DNA from: Rahnella woolbedingensis
Lineage (GTDB): Bacteria; Pseudomonadota; Gammaproteobacteria; Enterobacterales; Enterobacteriaceae
Direction: 5' to 3'
DNA length: 64,000 nucleotides
Assembly (NCBI RefSeq): GCF_003602095.1
Contig: NZ_RAHH01000011.1
Location: 124,001-188,000 of the forward strand
Part shown: positions 10,033 to 18,585 of the stretch, in pieces
How positions within the stretch are numbered: position 1 is the first letter of the stretch
Layout of the letters: each line of letters opens with the position of its first letter
The notes under the pieces: model-generated
Told to the model about the DNA's origin: nothing
Database searches by the model: none
Seen by the model: the letters and a program-made list of their open reading frames with translations, nothing else
Position numbers and translations under genes: made by a program

Positions 10033-11244
10033 ATGATTCAGTCTCACCGAGTTATCCTTCTCCTCCCTCTGTTTCTCAGTGCATGCGGGACATTGTCTGA
10101 CATGCATGTCGACGAAAATCCGCAAGATGCGAAACAGCTTGCCTGTACTGACGATCTTAACGGCATGGTGGATGACGTTGTCAGCCACTACCGGCGCAAG
10201 GAAAAATCTCAAGGTGTGGCGATTGGCATTATCAGAAATAACGGTGCCGCTCAGACCTGGGGTTATGGCTATACCAACGCGGTGAACGGCCACAAAATCG
10301 ATGGCGAAACGTTGTTTGCGCTCGGTTCTGTCAGTAAAGGAGTCACGGGAGAAGTGGTGGCCGGGCTGGTGGATAAAGGCCAACTGAGGTGGGATGACAA
10401 GCTGGGAGATTTACTGCCGAAAAATATTGTGCTGAGTGAAGATGCCAAAAATATCACGTTGTTGCAGCTGGCAACGCATACGTCCGGTCTGCCGCGTCAG
10501 AATATGACGAAAGATATGCTGGAAAACTTCCTGAAATATCTTTATACCGGCGATAATTTCTATCATGAGCTGGACAGTGACGACGTACTTAACGATTTGT
10601 CTTCATTTAAAAAACCGCAAAATCCGGCACCGCAATATTCCAATCTGGGCTACGCGCTGCTTGGGTATATTCTTAAATTAAAAACCGGCGAAGATATCCA
10701 GCAGCTGGCTTATGATTTTATCTTCGACTCGCTGAAAATGGGCAATACCAGTTTCTATGGCAACAGACTGAAAGCCTATCCTTACCGCGCGATAGGGCAT
10801 GCAGGTGATCAGCCCAAGTTTATCCGTCGTGGCGAAGTGGTCCCGGACTGGTCGTTTAATAATAATATGGTTGCTGCCGCCAGCCTTTACAGCAATGTGG
10901 ATGATTTACTTAAATATCTTCGCGCCCACCTTGATGATGAGAAGCCTGGTGATCTCAATACCGCTTTCCAGGTAGTGGAAAAAGTGTATTTTCAGCGGCA
11001 GATTGAAGCCGCCAATATTGCCTGGATATCTGATACGAAAAACAACCAGACTATCACCTATCAGGTCGGGTATATCGGCGGCTACTCCAGTTATATTGGC
11101 TTTGATAAGAAACATAAAAATGCCATTGTTGTGTTACAAAACTCTTTCAACTGGAGTAATTATCTTGGCCATGATTTGTTGCTGAAAATGGCGATGGCAG
11201 ACGATTATCAGGGACGCTGTACTGATGAAAAAAAATCCCATTAA
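10033..11244 (+). CDS. Lipoprotein of the class C beta-lactamase/AmpH-like serine hydrolase family
   Basis: A 403-aa envelope protein. Residues 1-17 plus Cys18 form a lipoprotein signal (lipobox LSAC), so it should be membrane-anchored and face the periplasm. The first catalytic motif is SVSK (Ser99, Lys102); the second is YSN in PQYSNLGYALLG near residue 205. The position of the third KTG motif aligns with QVG in YQVGYIGGYSSYIGFD, so the usual lysine is missing. The family includes AmpC beta-lactamases, AmpH-type peptidoglycan hydrolases and esterases. Nothing here proves beta-lactam hydrolysis, and no ampR lies next to it. It appears to be transcribed alone. Confidence 0.8.
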   Translation: MIQSHRVILLLPLFLSACGTLSDMHVDENPQDAKQLACTDDLNGMVDDVVSHYRRKEKSQGVAIGIIRNNGAAQTWGYGYTNAVNGHKIDGETLFALGSVSKGVTGEVVAGLVDKGQLRWDDKLGDLLPKNIVLSEDAKNITLLQLATHTSGLPRQNMTKDMLENFLKYLYTGDNFYHELDSDDVLNDLSSFKKPQNPAPQYSNLGYALLGYILKLKTGEDIQQLAYDFIFDSLKMGNTSFYGNRLKAYPYRAIGHAGDQPKFIRRGEVVPDWSFNNNMVAAASLYSNVDDLLKYLRAHLDDEKPGDLNTAFQVVEKVYFQRQIEAANIAWISDTKNNQTITYQVGYIGGYSSYIGFDKKHKNAIVVLQNSFNWSNYLGHDLLLKMAMADDYQGRCTDEKKSH

Positions 11245-11392
11245 TGAAGTATCATATTCATTTGTTGTAATTATTTTATGTCGTCACATTATTCCGTTGA
11301 CTTATTAATATATGAAGTCTTACATAATTGATTGTTCGTATTTTTAATCTACTATTATTATGTGCCTTCATAATTCTATCGTTATGAGTCGT

Positions 11393-11422
11393 TATAATTT
11401 TTGCATGGCGTAAGTTATGCAA
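11393..11422 (+). promoter_or_regulatory. Candidate -10 element and dyad upstream of the FKBP gene
   Basis: TATAAT at 11393-11398 is followed by a TTGCAT/ATGCAA dyad (11401-11406, 11417-11422), 40-70 bases before the start. No good -35 was found. Confidence 0.35.
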
Positions 11423-11462
11423 CATTATCAGGTTCATAACACTCACTTTTGAAAGGATCTTT

Positions 11463-12485
11463 ATGCCTCGCTCTTACAAAAAAGGACTTTACCTGTTCAG
11501 TGCTCTGATGATGTCGGGTATGACTTTATCTGCCAGCGCGGCTGAACAGGCTGCGGCTGTGGCAACCCCTGCAGCGACCGCACCGGCTGTGGCACAAACC
11601 CAAGACGCCACTCCGGCTGCACCGGCAGATGCTGCACCTGCTCCGGTCGTGACGGTGGAAAAAACGCCGCAAGCAATCCCAACTCAGGCAACGACGCCAG
11701 TGACAGCGCCGGAAAAAACGCCAGTGGCTGAAACTACGCTGCCGACCGCGGCTGCAAAAGCAGTGCCTGATGCACCCGTGAAAAAAGACATTCCGGAAGA
11801 AGTGACCGCTGACAGTATTAAAGCGGCCGGGATTGTGCCTGCACCGGCGCAGATGCTGGACAGTGAAGAGCAGAAACGCGCGTATGCCAGCGGTGTCATG
11901 CTGGCGCACTTTATCGAAGAGCAGCTCGCTAACCAGAAAAGCCTGCACATCACCCTGAATAAGAACATCCTGCTGGCCGGTATTGCGGATACGTTCAGCC
12001 ATCAGGAGAAGATGAGCGATGAAGAAGTCCACACCACGATGACTGTGTTTGATGAGCAGGTTAAGGTGCTGACGCTGGCGCAGAATCAGAAAAAACAGGC
12101 GCAAGACAAAGCCTATGTGGAAGCCTTTGCCAAACGTGAAGGGGTGAAAAAGACCAAACAGGGTCTGCTGTATCGGATTGATAAGAAGGGCGATGGCCCG
12201 GCGCTGAAAGATACCGATAACGTTGAGGTCAGCTATAAGGGCACGCTGGTTGATGGCACCGTGGTTGACGGACCAAAGATCGACAACGCGAATGAAATTT
12301 TCCGCGTCGCTAACATGCCACCGGTACTGCGTGACGGCGTGAAACTGATCCGCAAAGGGGGTCAGGTTACAGTGGTGATCCCACCTGCGACGGTGGAAAA
12401 AGTCAAAGACGACAACGGTGAATCGCCGCTGGATACTGTCGTGATTTACACCATCACACTGATGAATGTGGCTTCGGCGCAGTAA
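11463..12485 (+). CDS. Periplasmic FKBP-type (FkpA/Mip-like) protein with Ala/Pro-rich spacer
   Basis: A 340-aa exported protein. The signal peptide is residues 1-27 (cut after ASA). It is followed by about 80 residues rich in Ala, Pro, Thr and Val, which look like an extended spacer. An FKBP N-terminal dimerisation region follows (about 120-215), then a C-terminal FKBP fold (about 225-335, VEVSYKGTLVDGTVVDG). Several residues lining the usual FKBP active site are changed. The VIPGW segment with the floor tryptophan reads MPPVLRDG, and the PELAYG segment reads PATVEKV. It may therefore be a chaperone with weak or no prolyl isomerase activity. SD AAAGGA precedes ATG 11463. Confidence 0.8.
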   Translation: MPRSYKKGLYLFSALMMSGMTLSASAAEQAAAVATPAATAPAVAQTQDATPAAPADAAPAPVVTVEKTPQAIPTQATTPVTAPEKTPVAETTLPTAAAKAVPDAPVKKDIPEEVTADSIKAAGIVPAPAQMLDSEEQKRAYASGVMLAHFIEEQLANQKSLHITLNKNILLAGIADTFSHQEKMSDEEVHTTMTVFDEQVKVLTLAQNQKKQAQDKAYVEAFAKREGVKKTKQGLLYRIDKKGDGPALKDTDNVEVSYKGTLVDGTVVDGPKIDNANEIFRVANMPPVLRDGVKLIRKGGQVTVVIPPATVEKVKDDNGESPLDTVVIYTITLMNVASAQ

Positions 12486-12500
12486 GTTTTGGCGCTACAA

Positions 12501-12527
12501 GTAAACGGGGCTATTTGGCCCCGTTAC
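12501..12527. terminator. Terminator between the FKBP gene and the ATP-grasp operon
   Basis: ACGGGGC pairs with GCCCCGT around a 5- to 6-base loop, located between two convergent genes. The T-run is weak on the plus strand. Confidence 0.6.
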
Positions 12528-12537
12528 TGTTTGCGTC

Positions 12538-13782
12538 TTACTCAATTTCAGCGGCATTTTCGATAGTGGTTGCCAGCGCGTTCAGAGAATTCAACAGCTG
12601 AGCGTGGTCAGTATCACGAAGAATGATCTGACCGATGAAATCCGCATTGCTTTTGATTTCATCATTGAGCATGTCGCCCGGTTTTGCTGAGAATTTCACC
12701 TGATGCGCGCTGATCCCCAGTTCTTCTGCCAGCTTTTTCCCATCGGGTAATGACACCAGCGTGCCACTCTGGCGGGCACGCAGCATGCGGATACCGGCGT
12801 AATGCGTCTGACGTAACGGCTCTGACGCGACAGTGCCTTGCGCCGCCCAGCTCAGCCACAGCTGCCAGGGATTGAAGTTCTCGAAGCTCAGCATCGCCAG
12901 ATCCCAGATATGCATTCCGGCCGGTCGCATATTGGTTTCCACTGCCGCCGTCGCTCCCGGTAACAGGAAAATCTCGTTATGCCACGCGCCATTTTGCGGA
13001 GAAACCAGATGACGCATATGTTCGCCCGCATGGCGCAGCAATGATTCGTCTTCCGGTGACAAACAGGCCGGAACCACCTGCTGATATTCGGCGCGGTAAT
13101 GCCCTTGCGTGGTGTGCTTCTCAGTGATCCACTGCTTTCCTGCAACGTAATCCCAGCTGAATTCGCTGGCACTTTCAATCAGCGTTTCCACCAGTACGCC
13201 CGCCTCGTGATAAGGCGTGAGAGAGAGCCAGACCGCCTGACAATCTTCCACACTTTCAATCACCTGACAGCCACGGCTGTTGCCTTCTTTCGCCGGTTTG
13301 ATAAAGGCTTTGCCGCCGAGTTCTTTCACCCGGCTGATAAGGTCCTCCAGCGAGCTCACCTGCTGACTGGTAACGGTGCGGTATCCGGCCGGATGCGAGA
13401 CGGACTGCGCGTCAAGTTGTCGAAAAATCTGTTTATCCAGCCCCGCGAGAGCCTGTTGCGGCGTTGCGCCGTGCAGTGAAAAGCTCTCTGCCAGCAGCGC
13501 GCCCAGCGGTACGCCGCGGTCAGAAAAGGGCAGGATCCCGACAGGTAACAGTCCGCTTTTGGCCAGTGCATCGCTCACCGAACATAAGGACTGATGGAGC
13601 CGCTCAGAGTCGAACGACGCTTCCACCACCAGATCAGCAAACTCGTCGTCGGTCGCTCCTTTTTTCTCGGTGATCAGCACCATTTTGGCATCGAAATTTT
13701 TTAAGGCTTCTTTACGCATTTTCTCAACGTCATAAATGCGGACGTTGTTATAACCCACCACCACAAAACACGGAGTACTCAT
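12538..13782 (-). CDS. ATP-grasp ligase 1 (last gene of biosynthetic operon)
   Basis: A 414-aa ATP-grasp superfamily enzyme, expected to activate a carboxylate as acyl phosphate and join it to an amine. FIKPAKEGNSRGC near residue 180 is the ATP-binding lysine strand and flexible loop. NEIFLLPGATAAVETNMRPAG near 300-320 carries the metal-binding Glu...Glu-x-Asn set. The start is ATG 13782, which overlaps the TGA of the preceding gene as ATGA (translational coupling) and has GGTGG upstream; a longer reading frame to 13803 has no advantage. It is the last of six co-directional genes. The substrate is unknown. Confidence 0.8.
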   Translation of the reverse strand: MSTPCFVVVGYNNVRIYDVEKMRKEALKNFDAKMVLITEKKGATDDEFADLVVEASFDSERLHQSLCSVSDALAKSGLLPVGILPFSDRGVPLGALLAESFSLHGATPQQALAGLDKQIFRQLDAQSVSHPAGYRTVTSQQVSSLEDLISRVKELGGKAFIKPAKEGNSRGCQVIESVEDCQAVWLSLTPYHEAGVLVETLIESASEFSWDYVAGKQWITEKHTTQGHYRAEYQQVVPACLSPEDESLLRHAGEHMRHLVSPQNGAWHNEIFLLPGATAAVETNMRPAGMHIWDLAMLSFENFNPWQLWLSWAAQGTVASEPLRQTHYAGIRMLRARQSGTLVSLPDGKKLAEELGISAHQVKFSAKPGDMLNDEIKSNADFIGQIILRDTDHAQLLNSLNALATTIENAAEIE

Positions 13783-14942
13783 GATATTTCCACCACTGTG
13801 CATACATTGAAAATCGACTCAATGGTCTGAGAAATCTGTTCCTGCCCGCCGAACACCACGCCGCTCAGCGGAGAGCGATCCGGAGAATATGAAATCGTGC
13901 CTTTGGAACAGATGCCTGCATTACATTGATAATGAAGTAAATTCTCACTCCAGTTTGCAGGCGAGAAGGAGAGGGTGTAATCGGAGTGCAAACGGTGGGC
14001 GGGATAGACAAACCAGCCGTAAAATACGCCATTGAGCAGCGGGACACAGACCGGTGGCATGCCGTAAATCTGATAACGCAAATCGGCATGGTACAAGTTC
14101 AGGCCGGTGCGCAGATGGAATGTTTCAGCCACGCCGGCACCGCCCACGCGGGCCGCTGTTTCCAGAAACCAGAACTGACCGCTGGCATCTTTTATGGCTT
14201 CAAAATGGAAGCTGCCATTCTCGTAACCCAGTGCCGCCAGGGTACGGGTCACCAGTGTGACGTGCGCCGCTTCGGTACTCACTTGAACTGAGCCCAGCGG
14301 CGTACCGCCCGAAAAACTCAGGCAGTCGCGAATGTAGTGGCTGCTGACGAACGCCAGCGGTTCGCCTTTATTCAGCCAGCCGTCGAAGTGATAAATCACG
14401 CCATCGATAAACTCTTCCACCATCATGGTTTCATCGTCTTTCAGCGCGAAAATAGCCTGTTTGATGGCGGCATAATCCCCCACCTGAATGCCGTTACTGG
14501 AGGCTTCCGCACGTGGTTTGAGCAGGAATTTTCCTTCGCGCTGAGGCCCCTGAATAAATTCCAGCGGATGCCAGAAATCAGGCTGCGGGATCCCCTGCTG
14601 TTTGCAGCGATATCGCATGGTCCATTTATTTCTCAGCGGTAAGATCTCAGCAGGGGTATCACCCGGGATCACAAAGAATTCGCGGATCTTCGCGGCTTCA
14701 ATCAGATCGTACTCCGAACGGGAGATCACCCGGTCGGCATCCACCAGCAACGAGGTATAACGCTCGATCAGTTCTGAAGCGAGGAAGGTGTCGTTATTAA
14801 CAATAATCACGTTAGCGTCGTCGGGCAGGTCGCTGCTGTGGCCCGGCAGACAGAAGTAATACACCTCATGCAGGCGGCTATCGATAATCTGGTCGTAGCG
14901 AATTTTTTCAAACGGGATGCGATGCAGAACGATGATTTTCAT
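13779..14942 (-). CDS. ATP-grasp ligase 2 with altered metal motif
   Basis: A 387-aa ATP-grasp family protein. FLLKPRAEASSNGIQVG near residue 140 is the ATP-binding lysine and loop region, and MMVEEFIDGVIYHFDG follows. The C-terminal metal block reads FLETAARVGGAG, so the usual Asn of E-x-N-x-R is Ala; such E-x-A-x-R variants may be functional or may mark a different substrate role. It starts at ATG 14942, overlapping the previous stop as ATGA, and ends with an ATGA overlap to the next gene. The product is therefore made in coupling with both flanking ligases. Confidence 0.78.
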   Translation of the reverse strand: MKIIVLHRIPFEKIRYDQIIDSRLHEVYYFCLPGHSSDLPDDANVIIVNNDTFLASELIERYTSLLVDADRVISRSEYDLIEAAKIREFFVIPGDTPAEILPLRNKWTMRYRCKQQGIPQPDFWHPLEFIQGPQREGKFLLKPRAEASSNGIQVGDYAAIKQAIFALKDDETMMVEEFIDGVIYHFDGWLNKGEPLAFVSSHYIRDCLSFSGGTPLGSVQVSTEAAHVTLVTRTLAALGYENGSFHFEAIKDASGQFWFLETAARVGGAGVAETFHLRTGLNLYHADLRYQIYGMPPVCVPLLNGVFYGWFVYPAHRLHSDYTLSFSPANWSENLLHYQCNAGICSKGTISYSPDRSPLSGVVFGGQEQISQTIESIFNVCTVVEIS

Positions 14943-16186
14943 GGCTGATACTCCGTTTTCAAATAATCGTTGGTCTGGTTGAAAAAGTCGGGCTGCTGGC
15001 TGGCGGCCATTTCGGTGATATCCCACAGCGCCATGCCGAGGAAAATCTCGCGCTCCACGCGGGGCAGGCGGTCGCCGGGTTTGTAGAGCACCTTGTCCAG
15101 CAGCACCTGCGGTTCAGTGACGTTGCGTTCAATGCGTTGCAGGGTACGACCGGACTGACCGAAAAAGACCCGGAAGAACGTGGTGCGTTCGTGCCGGGAT
15201 CCACGCTGAGCGGGTTTGCCGGTGATCAGCCGCAGCCAGGTTTCCAGCAGGCAGGCGCCGGAGTGGACCCGGGTGCTGTCCACAATGTAAGCACCGCCAA
15301 TGCGCGGATTGATTTCGATGATTTCCCAGCGATTTCTGGCGTCGCATTTCATCTCGACGTGGTAAACGCCGGTGTGTACGCCGAGTGTCTGCATCACCTT
15401 GCCGAGAAAAGCTTTACCGGCTTCGGTTTGTTCAGCATTAAGCGAGCGGGGCGGGCAGATACAGGCGCCTTCCAGCACCGACCAGGTATCCTGTACGACA
15501 TCGAGTTTTTCATGGACAGCCAGCACATCCGATTGCCCGTCGCTGACGCTGACTTCAAAACTGCATTCGGTGCCGCTGATAAAGCCTTCGATGATGAAGC
15601 CGTTATCCGCTGAAAAAACACCATCGTAATTGCGGTCAGCGGCGGCGCTGGCCCACAACGCATCAAGCTGGGAATAGGCCGTCAGGGATTTCGCAGGAAA
15701 GGTGCCCATTGAGGCCAGACCGGTACGCGGCTTGATAAAGTAGTTTTCCGGCGTAGTGATACTTTGATAAATATCTTCGTTCAGTAACTGGCAGGAAACC
15801 GCTGACAGACCGGCTTCCCGAAGTCTTGTGCGCATGGCAAGCTTATCGCGTAAACGTACGACGACGTCTTCGCTGATATCGTTAGCCCCCAGTTTCTGAT
15901 TGGCGTACGCCATTAATTCGCGGTAGCCGTCCCACACGCTGATACATCCGACGAAATCGATTCCCTGACCGTAATCTGTCAGGAACTGATCAATATCCGC
16001 ATGAATCAGATGCAGCGAATTTGTCACATGAACAGAGTATTTATCAAAAGACCACTGTGGCTTCTCAATTCTTTCTGAGGCGGAAGAAAGAATGAAACAG
16101 GTATAACCTGATTTTTCTGCAATGTGTTTAATCGGTTCAACCATCGAGAGTAACTGATGGGATAAAATAAGAATTGCTTTTGCCAT
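14939..16186 (-). CDS. ATP-grasp ligase 3 (canonical)
   Basis: A 415-aa ATP-grasp enzyme with the full set of motifs: FIKPRTGLASMGTF near residue 150 (ATP lysine and loop), IIEGFISGTECSFEV near 205 (hinge and substrate side) and WEIIEINPRIGGAY near 295 (Glu-x-Asn-x-Arg metal site). This build is typical of amino acid and peptide ligases. It is the first of three ligases in transcription order and overlaps the next by ATGA. An 86-bp gap with a strong hairpin separates it from the upstream oxidase gene. The substrate is unknown. Confidence 0.82.
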   Translation of the reverse strand: MAKAILILSHQLLSMVEPIKHIAEKSGYTCFILSSASERIEKPQWSFDKYSVHVTNSLHLIHADIDQFLTDYGQGIDFVGCISVWDGYRELMAYANQKLGANDISEDVVVRLRDKLAMRTRLREAGLSAVSCQLLNEDIYQSITTPENYFIKPRTGLASMGTFPAKSLTAYSQLDALWASAAADRNYDGVFSADNGFIIEGFISGTECSFEVSVSDGQSDVLAVHEKLDVVQDTWSVLEGACICPPRSLNAEQTEAGKAFLGKVMQTLGVHTGVYHVEMKCDARNRWEIIEINPRIGGAYIVDSTRVHSGACLLETWLRLITGKPAQRGSRHERTTFFRVFFGQSGRTLQRIERNVTEPQVLLDKVLYKPGDRLPRVEREIFLGMALWDITEMAASQQPDFFNQTNDYLKTEYQP

Positions 16187-16215
16187 TTCGCCTGCTCCGC
16201 CATATTGACTCGTTT

Positions 16216-16247
16216 ATTCAGGTTGCAGAAAACCCTGCAACCTGAAT
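16216..16247 (-). other. Strong intra-operon hairpin
   Basis: A perfect 13-bp stem (16216-16228 with 16235-16247) and 6-base loop lie in the only sizeable gap of the operon, between the oxidase and ligase 3. No T-run follows, so it is more likely an mRNA processing or stability element than a full terminator. Confidence 0.6.
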
Positions 16248-16272
16248 TGCATCATTACTGAGTCTTAATGAA

Positions 16273-17007
16273 TTATTCTTTAATATATTTGTTATGCATA
16301 TCTACGAAGAACATTTTCAGCAGCTCCTGAATTTCCGCTAAATAACGTTTTACATCCTGAATATCTTCTTCGCTTTCGATGAGTTTGCTCAGAATATCCC
16401 ACATGTCCTGCGTGTGATCTTCTACCAGGTCGGTATTGAGATGGGCAGCCTGACCGCTGATTTTGTCTTTACCAATGGACTCTGACAGCGCCTTAATTTG
16501 TTTTGGCGTGATTTTCTGCGTGGTGTATTCCACCAGATAGCTGTAACACACCACACCGACCGGCTTTTCATGTTCGGCGATGAAATACAGAAAGCCGCTC
16601 AGCAGACGGGTATAGAAGCTTGGTTCCGTGTTGAAAATGGTTTCTTTGGCAATGCCTAAGCTTTCGGCATCCTGCATGAACAGGGTGTCGTGCAGCATTT
16701 CTTCATCCTGATAGGCGGCATAAAGTTGCGCGGCTTCGGCATTGGTCTGGGAGATTTTGTGCAGCGCATTGCATTGTACGGTACGCATCAGACGGATACG
16801 CCAGCTGTGCTCGATCAGGGTTTGCTTATAGTAATCCTGATTGATCTCTTTATTTTCGAGATGTTTAGCCGAAGGCACGGTATTGTTCCATTCGATAATT
16901 TTTGTATCGAGGAAGTCATCAATTTCACGCTTAACCTGCTGGCTTCTTTCAAGATTCAGAAACGGTGCGCGACGAACAATAGCGGTATCTTTAATACGGT
17001 TGCTCAT
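16273..17007 (-). CDS. Putative haem-oxygenase-like diiron oxidase
   Basis: A 244-aa, mostly helical protein resembling the TenA/PqqC/haem-oxygenase-like fold (iron-containing redox enzyme family). Putative iron ligands have the spacing of haem-oxygenase-like diiron oxidases: Glu66 (TLIEHSW), Glu103-x2-His106 (DEEMLHD), and His189-x3-Asp193 with His198 (AHLNTDLVEDH). Known members perform N-oxygenation, desaturation or C-C cleavage on amino acid-derived substrates. The start ATG 17007 lies 4 bases after the ferredoxin stop, with CTGGAG as SD. Gene order suggests the ferredoxin supplies electrons. The reaction is inferred, not shown. Confidence 0.68.
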   Translation of the reverse strand: MSNRIKDTAIVRRAPFLNLERSQQVKREIDDFLDTKIIEWNNTVPSAKHLENKEINQDYYKQTLIEHSWRIRLMRTVQCNALHKISQTNAEAAQLYAAYQDEEMLHDTLFMQDAESLGIAKETIFNTEPSFYTRLLSGFLYFIAEHEKPVGVVCYSYLVEYTTQKITPKQIKALSESIGKDKISGQAAHLNTDLVEDHTQDMWDILSKLIESEEDIQDVKRYLAEIQELLKMFFVDMHNKYIKE

Positions 17008-17011
17008 GAAA

Positions 17012-17290
17012 TTACTCCAGAAAATTTTCAATTAAGGTGACATCACCGGTTATTTTGCACTGGCAGGCCAGTCGTATATCAGGATCTTCGATTTCAAGAA
17101 CTTTAAACAGGCGTCTTTCTTTAGTGGTGATGGATGTGATGTTTTCTATGCCGGATAAAACTTTCACCCGGCATAATCCACAATTACCCGTTTTACATCC
17201 AAACTTCATATTATCCCGACATTCCAGCAGACTGATTACATCTCTGAACGTAAATTCCGTTTCACTTTTCGTAAACGTCACTGAGGGCAT
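17012..17290 (-). CDS. Small plant-type [2Fe-2S] ferredoxin
   Basis: A 92-aa electron carrier. FGCKTGNCGLCRV supplies three cluster cysteines (C-x4-C-x2-C) and LACQCK supplies the fourth, the plant-type [2Fe-2S] pattern. The start chosen is ATG 17290, with SD GAGGAAAG; an in-frame ATG at 17305 lacks one. The gene overlaps the end of the upstream MFS gene by about 29 bases and is followed 4 bases later by the diiron oxidase. It probably donates electrons to that oxidase. No dedicated reductase is encoded nearby. Confidence 0.88.
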   Translation of the reverse strand: MPSVTFTKSETEFTFRDVISLLECRDNMKFGCKTGNCGLCRVKVLSGIENITSITTKERRLFKVLEIEDPDIRLACQCKITGDVTLIENFLE

Positions 17291-18410
17291 CAGCACTTTC
17301 CTCATGTTTTGTTTCAGGCGGATATTTGTATTGCCATAGCCAGATAAATAATGCGGCGATGGAAATAACCGAAAGGATTTCAGTGTTTACCGATACCGGG
17401 AAAAAACGCATGACTAATACGGTTAATCCGGCACCTATGCTGACTGACAACTCTTTAATCAGGAGTGCATTGTCCTGTGCGGCGCAATAATCGATATAAC
17501 TCAGCCCGCATTCGGCAATCGAAAGAAACGCCAGCCACACAAATGCTCCTGCAAAAGTATGCACCTGAAATAATCCTGGCACGGCCAGAACAATTAATCC
17601 GGATAATATAATGGCCATTGATAACAACATAGCCCGTGAGCCGCTGCGCTCAATCAGTTTCATTACCGGAATTTGCAGCAGGGCGACAATCGCGCTGTTA
17701 AGAATAATCATCACACCGTACCAGCCTGGCAATTGTGGTCGGTGAGCGAGAATTTCCTGCGGCAGTATGGAGAAGACAGCGAATAATTTAATACCCGTCA
17801 CCACACCGGCCAGTACCCATTTAAATTTGCCGGGTTTACGGGCATTGGATTTAATCATGCTCTGCGTGGTGACTTCACCCGACAGGCTGAACCGGCGCGC
17901 CGCAGGAAGGCAAAGCAGCAGGAGCAGACCCATAATCAGATAAAATTCGACCGGCATCCAGTGTGGATAAAGTAATAACAACCCGGCACATAAGCTGCCC
18001 AGATTGAGCATTATTTTGTTGTTTGCCGCTCCGGCAGGGGTTTTCGCCGCATCATTCTTGACGATAAAACCCAATACCGCCACGCCATAACTGAACAGAA
18101 TCACGGCCAGCCAGTTGAAGATGGCCAGAATATTGAGCGACAGCAAGATAAGACCCAGCAAAGAGGCGAATAATGTTGCAATTAACGCGCGTTTTCCGAA
18201 CAACGCCAGAGTCAGTGGAGTCAGGATCAACAGAAAACGGTACCCGAAGGCCAGCAGCGCATTACTGGTGGCGTCCAGCCAGACATTGGCCTGCCCCAGT
18301 AAGGAAAACAGGGCGATGGCAGAGATCATCCGCAACAACAAAAGTTGCGCATTACCTGATTTTAACAGGCTGTTTTTTAACGATTTATCGGAATCTTTAC
18401 AGCGGTTCAT
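17262..18410 (-). CDS. MFS transporter, probable exporter of the cluster product
   Basis: A 382-aa very hydrophobic protein with about 11-12 predicted membrane helices, arranged as two halves around a polar loop near residue 190 (MIKSNARKPGKFKW), as in the major facilitator superfamily. It is the first gene of the six-gene minus-strand operon, and its end overlaps the ferredoxin start. A position at the head of a biosynthetic operon fits product export and self-protection. No substrate can be named. Confidence 0.75.
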   Translation of the reverse strand: MNRCKDSDKSLKNSLLKSGNAQLLLLRMISAIALFSLLGQANVWLDATSNALLAFGYRFLLILTPLTLALFGKRALIATLFASLLGLILLSLNILAIFNWLAVILFSYGVAVLGFIVKNDAAKTPAGAANNKIMLNLGSLCAGLLLLYPHWMPVEFYLIMGLLLLLCLPAARRFSLSGEVTTQSMIKSNARKPGKFKWVLAGVVTGIKLFAVFSILPQEILAHRPQLPGWYGVMIILNSAIVALLQIPVMKLIERSGSRAMLLSMAIILSGLIVLAVPGLFQVHTFAGAFVWLAFLSIAECGLSYIDYCAAQDNALLIKELSVSIGAGLTVLVMRFFPVSVNTEILSVISIAALFIWLWQYKYPPETKHEESADALSDVYEK

Positions 18411-18465
18411 CGGGTTGTCTTATGTCTGGCTAAGTCTGTGCCCGAAAACATAAGGTATTATTTCG

Positions 18466-18514
18466 TTACTGGTCATAGAATGCTGAACGAAACATTGGCT
18501 GTCCTTACTGGTCA
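18466..18514. promoter_or_regulatory. Direct repeats in the operon/MocR divergent promoter region
   Basis: TTACTGGTCA occurs at 18466-18475 and again at 18505-18514, 39 bp apart, in the 175-bp gap between the divergent exporter and regulator genes. MocR-type regulators often bind direct repeats, so this is a candidate operator. Confidence 0.5.
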
Positions 18515-18585
18515 AAACACCGGTAAAGTGAATACCCGTCTCAAGCAGAGGAAACACCATTTTTAGCTTATCCCAATTCCACTTA

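Noticed and set aside
10033..11244. Chromosomal AmpC beta-lactamase
   Set aside because: It has a lipoprotein signal, lacks the KTG lysine and has no divergent ampR. Only membership of the wider family is supported.
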